Source: Putridiphycobacter roseus
Lineage (GTDB): Bacteria > Bacteroidota > Bacteroidia > Flavobacteriales_D > Crocinitomicaceae
Assembly (NCBI RefSeq): GCF_003234935.1
Contig: NZ_QKSB01000002.1
Coordinates: 372,001 to 436,000, forward strand
Reading direction: 5' to 3'
DNA: 64,000 nucleotides
Positions 29,363 to 36,511 of the stretch are shown piece by piece. The position numbers and the translations under genes were made by a program. The notes below the pieces were generated by a model, which searched no databases, had not been told where the DNA came from, and was given only the letters and a program-made list of their open reading frames with translations. Each line of letters starts with the position of its first letter. Within the stretch, counting starts at the first letter, position 1.

Positions 29363-29390
29363 AAAGGGAAGCGGTGGCTTCCCTTTTTTT
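29363..29390 (+). terminator. Terminator after the SulP/carbonic anhydrase operon
   Basis: GGGAAGC and GCTTCCC pair perfectly around a four-base loop, preceded by AAA and followed by seven T, 25 bp past the stop. Confidence 0.9.
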
Positions 29391-29479
29391 ATTGCCCTAT
29401 TAAATTGGACAGCCTGTTTCATTATTTCACTAACCATTTACACGGTTTAAAACACACACAATATTCCTTCCTAAAAGTA

Positions 29480-30901
29480 CTATTCATTAAAAGGTAATAT
29501 TCCCAAGGCATATGCCGTAGACACTTTAGCTTTTTGGTTACTAATGGTCGCTTCTATTAAATTCAATTGCGCTTCAATCAAAGATTTTTCTCTTGCATTC
29601 AATAAAAACACACTACTTTCTCCTAGGTTAAACAATTTTTGTTCACCAGATAAAAGTTTGGTATAATTTGTCACCATATCCCTACTCACATTAATTTGTT
29701 GAATGGAAGTCTGCCAACCATTATAGTACGCCCAAATGTCATAGGTTTGATTTGCTTTTAAATAGGTCATCTCGACTTGTGCATCTTGTAATGCCAATTG
29801 ATTTAATTTTAAAGCACCCCTTTCTTTTCTAATAAACACCGGAAAACTTACCTCTGCCCCCCATTTGTAATTATTAATACTATAATTTTGCCAAGGATTT
29901 CCATTTACGGGGGCATTTAAAGCGTTATACTTTATATTTACTTCCGGTTTCAACTGTTCCTTACTCAAACGAACATCTACTTTAGCAATATCAACTTCGG
30001 CTTGGTATTTTAATAATTTTGGGTGATAACTACTTAGACTATCTAGCATGGCTAAGATGGGTAAATCCATTTCAGCAATCTGCAAATCTGCCACATTTGG
30101 CGGTAAAACAGTCGGGGACAATTCCAAGGGAATGTAGCCATTTTGCCATAAATAAAGGTCCATTTTTGCTTGGGCATTTTTAAAATGCAATTGATAATTG
30201 GCATAACTAAAAACTCTTTGTTGTAAATTTATATGAGACTCCAAAGTATCCATAAAAGGCTTATCCCCCAATACTGCACTCTTCTTTACATCTTTGAGTC
30301 GAATACTAGCATTTTCAACAGCAAGCGCATACAGCTTCATTTTATGATAAGCTTTAAACCAATCCCAGTAGACCACTGTGGCATCATAAACCAGTTTATT
30401 CATTATCATTTGTCCCTGGGCAACAGAACTTGCTTCATAAATTTTTGCCTGCTTTAAGGTTGCCCTTCTCGCATCTATCATTAAGTTTTTACCTAACGGA
30501 ATTTTCACTCCTGCACGCCATAAGCCATCTCCTGCCGTCGCATTTTCTGGATTAATATACTTGCCTTGACCTATATCATATCCGGCATCTAATTCAACAC
30601 CAAACCAAGTAGGCAATTTTAAACCACCACCAATTAAACTATAGTATTGTGTACCATCAAAATATTTTTGACTGGCGCCCCCATAAATCTTTGGATCAAA
30701 CCCTCCTTTAGCCTTTATCAGATATGCTTGTCCTTTATCCGTTGCCAGTTTTGCTTGCAAGGCAACAGGATGCTCCTGGATTACAATTTCTAAAAATTGA
30801 TCCAAAGTAAAAACCTCTTTTACTGTTCCTTGACTGTAGACAAAACTACCAAAGAAAATTATCGAAATAAAAAGTAAAAACTTATCGCTTAGTCGGGTCA
30901 T
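29480..30901 (-). CDS. TolC family outer-membrane channel of a type I-like exporter
   Basis: 473 residues with a signal peptide (MTRLSDKFLLFISIIFFGSFVYSQ) and long helical repeats typical of TolC proteins (FTLDQFLEIVIQEHPVALQAKLA; later SLIEAQLNLIEATISNQKAKV). It overlaps the HlyD gene by four bases (ATGA) and is the last gene of the ABC-HlyD-TolC unit, so it supplies the outer-membrane exit duct. No lipobox. Confidence 0.88.
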   Translation of the reverse strand: MTRLSDKFLLFISIIFFGSFVYSQGTVKEVFTLDQFLEIVIQEHPVALQAKLATDKGQAYLIKAKGGFDPKIYGGASQKYFDGTQYYSLIGGGLKLPTWFGVELDAGYDIGQGKYINPENATAGDGLWRAGVKIPLGKNLMIDARRATLKQAKIYEASSVAQGQMIMNKLVYDATVVYWDWFKAYHKMKLYALAVENASIRLKDVKKSAVLGDKPFMDTLESHINLQQRVFSYANYQLHFKNAQAKMDLYLWQNGYIPLELSPTVLPPNVADLQIAEMDLPILAMLDSLSSYHPKLLKYQAEVDIAKVDVRLSKEQLKPEVNIKYNALNAPVNGNPWQNYSINNYKWGAEVSFPVFIRKERGALKLNQLALQDAQVEMTYLKANQTYDIWAYYNGWQTSIQQINVSRDMVTNYTKLLSGEQKLFNLGESSVFLLNAREKSLIEAQLNLIEATISNQKAKVSTAYALGILPFNE

Positions 30902-32244
30902 TTTTTTGATTTTTGGGTATTTTCCTGCGTATAAAAATTAGGTGGAAAGCCATTAATTTTTCGCCATATCTCATAAAAAATAAACACATCCTCTAACAAT
31001 ATCATGTTATTGGTTCCACCACCATACCTTAAAGCTTTAGGCCAAGGCGCTGCATTTGGATTAGGCTTCACCAATACCCTATACTTTCCATTAAGTCCTA
31101 AATACATATCAATACCGTAAACAACCCCGCTATACGTACCATAATTAGCATTAGGCCAGCCAGAAAAAACAATCGCAGGCCAGCCATCAAAAATAATCCT
31201 AACCTCTTGGTTAATCTTCAACAAAGGCAAATCAATTGGCGCTACAAACAATTCCACGGCCAGTTCATAATTAGTCGGTACAATATGCACTACAGGAGAC
31301 CCTTCCTTAACCACTTCCCCTAACCCATTGGTTACTAATTTTGCAATATAAGCATCTTGTGGTGCAAGAATATAATACATCCCTTGTCTTAAGGCATAAT
31401 TTGCATATTGATTTTCTAGTTTAGCAACCATAGATTCCGAATCGTATTTACTGGACAAGGCAGTGAATATATCGGCTTGAATTTTGGCTACATCCGTATC
31501 ATATTTGGCTGTGATATTTCTAATTTCAACTTGACTATTAATTTGCTCATTCTTACTGGTCAACCATTTATTTTTAGCTTCCATTTCATAAGATTTAGCT
31601 TGTTGCGCTTTTACCCCTCTATTTTCAGCATCTGTCTTTGATTTTAATCCATCAAAAAAAAGACTATCCGTCCGCCCTGCTTGATTGGTTGCCGTTTTAA
31701 AATTCATTTGCGCTACGACATAAGCAATACTGTCTCTTTCCACTTTTAATTCAGCCTGCAGCAGTTTATTTTTTGCTTGTTGGAGTTTTAAATTTAATTG
31801 GCTACCCAAAGCCATTACTTGCTGATTTAATGCACTTGCTTTCTTGTCATACGCATCCGTGGTAGACTCCTTTAAAGTCAATTGATCCTGTGTTCGTGGC
31901 AACAATAGAGGGTCAAAATAATTGTCTTTTACTTCCGAGATAAAAGCAATGGTATCGCCCTTTTTTACCAAATCTCCTTCTTGTACATACCATTTTTCGA
32001 TTCTTCCTGCAATGACGGTATTTATAGATTGCGGTCTCTGGTCAGGTTTTAAAGTGGTTACTTTTCCATTGGTTCTTATATTCTGTGTCCAAGGTAAAAA
32101 AGCAATAATAATCAAAAGTAATAAAACAACCAGACTGACCCTTTTTACAAGACGTTTGGAACGTTTGGACTCCACCCGTTTTAACACGTGTAAATGTTTA
32201 AAATTTTCGGCTTTAGAAACACTGTTATTTGAAATATTTAGCAT
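30898..32244 (-). CDS. HlyD family membrane fusion protein
   Basis: 448 residues with a single N-terminal membrane segment (LVVLLLLIIIAFLPW). A lipoyl-like half follows (GRIEKWYVQEGDLVKKGDTIA), a long helical hairpin (about 105-265), then the second half (DAYIAKLVTNGLGEVVKEG) and a beta-barrel (LAVELFVAPIDLPLLKINQEV). It begins 3 bp after the ABC gene's stop and overlaps the TolC gene. It bridges the two membranes for a type I-like exporter. Confidence 0.92.
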   Translation of the reverse strand: MLNISNNSVSKAENFKHLHVLKRVESKRSKRLVKRVSLVVLLLLIIIAFLPWTQNIRTNGKVTTLKPDQRPQSINTVIAGRIEKWYVQEGDLVKKGDTIAFISEVKDNYFDPLLLPRTQDQLTLKESTTDAYDKKASALNQQVMALGSQLNLKLQQAKNKLLQAELKVERDSIAYVVAQMNFKTATNQAGRTDSLFFDGLKSKTDAENRGVKAQQAKSYEMEAKNKWLTSKNEQINSQVEIRNITAKYDTDVAKIQADIFTALSSKYDSESMVAKLENQYANYALRQGMYYILAPQDAYIAKLVTNGLGEVVKEGSPVVHIVPTNYELAVELFVAPIDLPLLKINQEVRIIFDGWPAIVFSGWPNANYGTYSGVVYGIDMYLGLNGKYRVLVKPNPNAAPWPKALRYGGGTNNMILLEDVFIFYEIWRKINGFPPNFYTQENTQKSKK

Positions 32245-32247
32245 GAC

Positions 32248-33960
32248 TTAAAGATTTAAAAAGGGTTTTATATTTTTAAAAGTATCTATCTTTTCTACCT
32301 TGCCATTTTTCAGTAAAGCAGTATAATCAAAATAAGAAGCTATGTACTTATTTGAAGAGGCAATCACCAAGGTCCATTGCCTTTCCGCATCTGTTAAAAA
32401 ACGAATAATTCGGTCACGCTCTACTGGTGAAATAGAAGCAAAAGCATCTTTAATCAATAAAAGTTTAGGCTTATCCGCTATGCTTCTTGCCAATAAAATT
32501 TTATCTACTATACCTTTCGAAAAACGTTGCCCTTCAGATTGAATTACTGTATTATATCCCTGAGGAAGTTGCTTTACAAATTCGTCAAGTCCCATATTGC
32601 GCATGGCCCATTGTACATTTTCAAAAGTAGCTGCTTTTCTTCCCATGGATACATTTTCCAATAGCGTTCCTTCAAAAAGCAATTCTTCTCTCAAGCAATC
32701 CCCAATCAAAGATCTAAGTGCTGGTAAATTTAAATTCCCTTGGGGTAAGTCCTGATAAGACACATAACCGCCTTTAGGACAGTAAAGTCCGGAAATTAAA
32801 TACATTAAGGTCGATTTTCCAGAATCGCTATCTCCCAAAAGTAAATTACTCGAACCAGCTTCAAAAGTGATACTCAAGTCATCTATTACCGCCACTTGCA
32901 TGGTTGGATAAGTAAAAGAAACAGCATTTAGTTCCACTTTTAAACCTGCTGTTACCTCCAACATAGAAAGGTCGGTACCCGCTTCGTTTTCTAAAGGCAT
33001 ATCCGTGACTTGACCTATTTTCTCTAAGGAAGTCAACACATCATAAATAGTTTCTAAACTCAATATGAGTTTTTCCACAGAATTTAGCACCAATAAAATA
33101 ATAATTTCAGCAGCAACAAATTGACCGATATTCATTTGCTGTTCCATGACTAAGATACTACCGATAATCAATAAACCGGCAGTGATAATTACCTTAAAAA
33201 TGATCATCAGTTTATACTGATAGACCAATACTTTAAAATGACTTTCCCTTGCATCAATATATTTTTCCAATGTCGTATCCATTCGTTCCAATGGTAAATT
33301 AGTATTTCCTGCCAGCTTAAAGCTTACCATGGTTCTAGCCAACTCTTCTAACCAATGTGCCACAAAATATTTATGCTTCGACTCGGCTAGGCTGGTCTCT
33401 AAACCAACCCTTGCAGTCAACTTAAAAATGACATAAGCCAGTACTACTAAAATTAAGCTAAAAGCAATAAAGAAAGGATGATAAAGTGACAGTAAAATCA
33501 ATCCGAAAATGACTTGTATGGAAGCCGTAGAAAATTCGATTAGTATTTTTGACAAACCTTTTTGAACCGATACTACATCAAAAAAACGATTCATTAATTC
33601 AGGTGCATAATACTGGTACAAAGCTTCTAACTTTATTCTTGGCATACGGTATGCAAATTCAAAAGCAGCCCTGGTAAAAATTTTTTGTTGTAAATTTTCC
33701 GTAATCTTCAATTGACTAATCTGCAAAACACCATTTATGATTAAGCCACCAATTACAAAAGAGACCAATACTACCCAAGATGTATTTATATCTCCACCTT
33801 GGATCAAATTAATTATGGCCTGAATTCCTAAGGGTAAAGACAAATAAACCATCCCTTGGAAAAAGGCGTAAACATAAACATTTCTAATCTCTGACTGGTC
33901 AGGTTTTAACAACAACCAAAACCGTTTAACAGGGTTCATTTTTAAGGAATCAAAATCCAT
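32248..33960 (-). CDS. ABC exporter (type I secretion-like) with degenerate ATPase motifs
   Basis: 570 residues from the ATG at 33960 (MDFDSLKMNPVKR). A longer non-ATG frame to 34035 covers the operator and is rejected. The N-terminal half is an exporter membrane domain with about six segments; there is no C39 peptidase domain. Walker A is intact (GDSDSGKS, K382). The signature reads FSKGI instead of LSGGQ. Walker B reads LLLIKD, with Lys504 where Asp is expected and Asp505 where the catalytic Glu is expected. The H-loop lacks His (IASSNKY). Family resemblance suggests a Bacteroidota subgroup with relaxed motifs; whether it hydrolyses ATP is open. Substrate unknown. Confidence 0.88.
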   Translation of the reverse strand: MDFDSLKMNPVKRFWLLLKPDQSEIRNVYVYAFFQGMVYLSLPLGIQAIINLIQGGDINTSWVVLVSFVIGGLIINGVLQISQLKITENLQQKIFTRAAFEFAYRMPRIKLEALYQYYAPELMNRFFDVVSVQKGLSKILIEFSTASIQVIFGLILLSLYHPFFIAFSLILVVLAYVIFKLTARVGLETSLAESKHKYFVAHWLEELARTMVSFKLAGNTNLPLERMDTTLEKYIDARESHFKVLVYQYKLMIIFKVIITAGLLIIGSILVMEQQMNIGQFVAAEIIILLVLNSVEKLILSLETIYDVLTSLEKIGQVTDMPLENEAGTDLSMLEVTAGLKVELNAVSFTYPTMQVAVIDDLSITFEAGSSNLLLGDSDSGKSTLMYLISGLYCPKGGYVSYQDLPQGNLNLPALRSLIGDCLREELLFEGTLLENVSMGRKAATFENVQWAMRNMGLDEFVKQLPQGYNTVIQSEGQRFSKGIVDKILLARSIADKPKLLLIKDAFASISPVERDRIIRFLTDAERQWTLVIASSNKYIASYFDYTALLKNGKVEKIDTFKNIKPFLNL

Positions 33961-33989
33961 ATTACTTGAGCTTTTATCTATAAAATAGA

Positions 33990-34032
33990 ATAACAATACT
34001 ATTATTGCTGACAAAGATAATAGTAATACTAT
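33990..34032 (-). promoter_or_regulatory. Twin operators ahead of the ABC-HlyD-TolC operon
   Basis: The perfect palindrome ATAGTAATACTAT at 34020-34032 is identical to the one at 26390-26402. A second copy with two mismatches (ATAACAATACTAT) is at 33990-34002, 30 bp away. Both lie within 75 bp upstream of the ABC gene's ATG. The 13-base identity between two operator-like sites strongly suggests control by the same TetR protein. Confidence 0.7.
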
Positions 34033-34046
34033 CAATTAAACAAGTA

Positions 34047-34124
34047 ATGATACCGTTATTTTTAAAAATGGCACAAGAACAGACCTTAGCTAATGCAGAA
34101 AAAGCTAGTCTAAATTATTATTAA
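34047..34124 (+). CDS. Possible 25-residue micro-ORF
   Basis: MIPLFLKMAQEQTLANAEKASLNYY, on the opposite strand to its neighbours in the 180 bp between the ABC operon and the MutS-like gene. It starts 15 bp from the shared operator, so it could be transcribed divergently under the same control. Composition looks protein-like, but the length gives no statistical support. It could equally be the remnant of a lost gene. Confidence 0.2.
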   Translation: MIPLFLKMAQEQTLANAEKASLNYY

Positions 34125-34142
34125 TTAAATATTTAAATGAAA

Positions 34143-36278
34143 TTATTCTATTTCAGAAAGTTGGGTGGAAAATATAAAATTTCCAATCATTACTTTGATT
34201 TTTTTGCCATTTATTTCCTGAATGACTCCCGTTTTGTTTTGTTGTTTTAACTTTACTTGATCCCCTACTTTCCATTTTTTTACGACTTTTACAGGTTCAG
34301 GCTTATCGACACTCCCAGGTGTTTTTTCCTTAGATTTTGCAATCGGTTTTCCTAGGTCAGGCAATTTCAATTTTGCATTTAGCTCCACGGGATTAACTTT
34401 AGCCAATACTTTTGATTTTTCAATTGCCACCATTTTTTTCAGGTCTTCATACAAAGCTTTGTTGGTCTTGTGTTTTTTATATTTTTGAATCATCTCGTAC
34501 ACCTTTTTACCAGTGTTGACAAATTTATTTTGTTGTTCAAAAAATTGGGTTTGCTTTTGCGACTTCTCGGTTAATTGACTAAGCTTTTTCTCAAACAAAT
34601 CAATCTGTTTTTTTGCTTTGGCATTTGCTGCAAACTGTTCCGTATTTATTTTTTTAAATTTCGATTTTTCTTTTTGTAGCGCAACTGTTAAACCATCAAT
34701 CTTTATTTTATTATCTGAAACCTTGAGTTTCGCTTTTTCAATCAATTCTTTTTCAATGTGATTAAACTCCGCCACTTCGAAAGTAAAAGAAGAACCTGGT
34801 TGTCCCACTGAAAGTTGATATAAAGGGGATAATTTTTTAGTATCAAACAACATACAAGCATTCACTGCATGTGCTAAAGTTGCCGTTAATATTTTAATAT
34901 TAGTATAATGGGTCGTGATAACCGCATAGGTTTGCTTTGCGTATAATTCCTCGTAAAAAACTTCCGCCAAAGCTCCGCCCAACTCTGGATCTGAACCACT
35001 TCCAAATTCATCCAATAAAAGCAAAGTCTCCTTGTCAGCTACTTTTAAAAAGAACGCCATTCTATTCAAGCGATAGCTATAAGTACTCAATTGATTTTCG
35101 ATCGATTGGTTGTCACCTATGTCCGATAAAATCATTTTAAACTGTCCACAAGTCCCACCTGGTTCAATAGGAATAAACAAGCCACACTGTAGCATCATTT
35201 GTAATAAACCTACCGTCTTTAAGGTAATGGATTTACCACCTGCGTTTGGACCAGAAATCACTAAAAACCGTTGTTCCTCATCTAACTCAATATCCTGTCC
35301 TTCTGTAGGATAATTTAAACTATTATTTTGTCGCAACAGCAAAGGATGTTTGGCTGCTTTCCAAATAATTTTTTGCTCATTTACTATTTTCGGCTTTACC
35401 CCTTGGTAAGATTCTGCCAGCATTACTTTTGCATTGAAGACATCAAACCGGACCAACAAGCGTTGAAAAGCCTCTAAGTTCGACTTTTCACTTCTAAGCT
35501 GGTTGGTAATATTTTCAAGAATCAAATAAATCTCATGTCTTTCTTCAATTCTTAATTGATCCTGACTTTCGTTGAGAGGCATATTTTCTTTAGGCTCCAC
35601 ATAGGTGAAATTTCCTTTAGCTGAAATACCGTGTACTTTACCTGGAACCCTCTTTTTATATTGAGACAACACCGTTAACAATCTTCGATTATCTAGATGA
35701 GTTTCTTCGCTTTCACCTAATAATTCTTCTCCCCTATAATTTCTTAATAATCGTTCGAAGTTTTTATTTATGGCTTGAAAATTTGATTTTTGTTGTTCGC
35801 GAATAGCTTGTAACCTTTGGGTTGCGCTATCTTTTATCTGCAGCTTTTTTGGATCAAGGACTTTTGTAATAATATGCAGCACATCATCTATCCTAGTAAT
35901 GTGCATACAAGCCTTAAATACCAATGGAAATTGAATTTGGTTTTGTTTGGAAAATCGCAGCAACAATTTAGTACCTTGACAAAGGTTTAACACTTTGATT
36001 AACTCGTCTAAAATCAAAACCCCATTTTCAATACGTAGCATTTTTAAGGCATCATCAATGTCCTCCGCATTAGAGTGTGGAAAGTCCAATTGATTATCGT
36101 GGTACACCAGCTGAATCTCTTCTATTAATTTTAACTCATTATCTAATGCCTGAATATCCTCAAAATACTTTAAGTTTTTAACCAATTTCTTGGCTTTTTC
36201 CGATTTGCAATACCCTGCTAAAACGTCGCATACGACATCAAATTCTAGGTCTTTTTTCGATTGTATATCTATTTCCAT
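34143..36278 (-). CDS. MutS2-like DNA-binding ATPase lacking the Smr domain
   Basis: 711 residues. The core (helical lever/clamp region to about 300) is followed by a MutS-type ATPase with Walker A GPNAGGKS (343-350) and Walker B LLLLDEFGSGSDP. A long Lys-rich coiled coil comes next. It ends in a KOW-like segment (KWKVGDQVKLKQQNKTGVIQEI) and stops there. Standard MutS2 is around 780 residues and ends in an Smr nuclease domain, absent here. MutS2 proteins act on branched DNA or stalled ribosomes; without Smr, nuclease activity is not expected. Confidence 0.88.
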   Translation of the reverse strand: MEIDIQSKKDLEFDVVCDVLAGYCKSEKAKKLVKNLKYFEDIQALDNELKLIEEIQLVYHDNQLDFPHSNAEDIDDALKMLRIENGVLILDELIKVLNLCQGTKLLLRFSKQNQIQFPLVFKACMHITRIDDVLHIITKVLDPKKLQIKDSATQRLQAIREQQKSNFQAINKNFERLLRNYRGEELLGESEETHLDNRRLLTVLSQYKKRVPGKVHGISAKGNFTYVEPKENMPLNESQDQLRIEERHEIYLILENITNQLRSEKSNLEAFQRLLVRFDVFNAKVMLAESYQGVKPKIVNEQKIIWKAAKHPLLLRQNNSLNYPTEGQDIELDEEQRFLVISGPNAGGKSITLKTVGLLQMMLQCGLFIPIEPGGTCGQFKMILSDIGDNQSIENQLSTYSYRLNRMAFFLKVADKETLLLLDEFGSGSDPELGGALAEVFYEELYAKQTYAVITTHYTNIKILTATLAHAVNACMLFDTKKLSPLYQLSVGQPGSSFTFEVAEFNHIEKELIEKAKLKVSDNKIKIDGLTVALQKEKSKFKKINTEQFAANAKAKKQIDLFEKKLSQLTEKSQKQTQFFEQQNKFVNTGKKVYEMIQKYKKHKTNKALYEDLKKMVAIEKSKVLAKVNPVELNAKLKLPDLGKPIAKSKEKTPGSVDKPEPVKVVKKWKVGDQVKLKQQNKTGVIQEINGKKIKVMIGNFIFSTQLSEIE

Positions 36279-36461
36279 TAATGATTCAGCTGAATGGTAT
36301 TCGGTAGACAGACGCTTTACTCCTTGTCAATATAATGGGCTTCCTGCAAGCATATTCTTGCCAATAGTCGATCCTACTAAAAAAACAAAGACGTTTACGC
36401 ATCCTTTTTTATTTAAAGCAAAAATATACTTTCAAAATGATTGAAACGAATTAATTGGCAT

Positions 36462-36495
36462 AAAAAAAGGCATTCTCTGAAGAGAATGCCTTTTT
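36462..36495 (-). terminator. Terminator after the T9SS protein gene
   Basis: AAAAGGCATTCTCT and AGAGAATGCCTTTT form a perfect stem around two bases, flanked by A-run and T-run. It lies 17 bp past the stop of the 36512 gene and is symmetrical enough to work in both directions. Confidence 0.9.
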
Positions 36496-36511
36496 ACATT
36501 ATATGTTTAAC

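Noticed and set aside
33961..34035. Longer start for the ABC exporter reading back to 34035
   Set aside because: It begins with TTG and spans the operator palindromes; the ATG at 33960 fits better.
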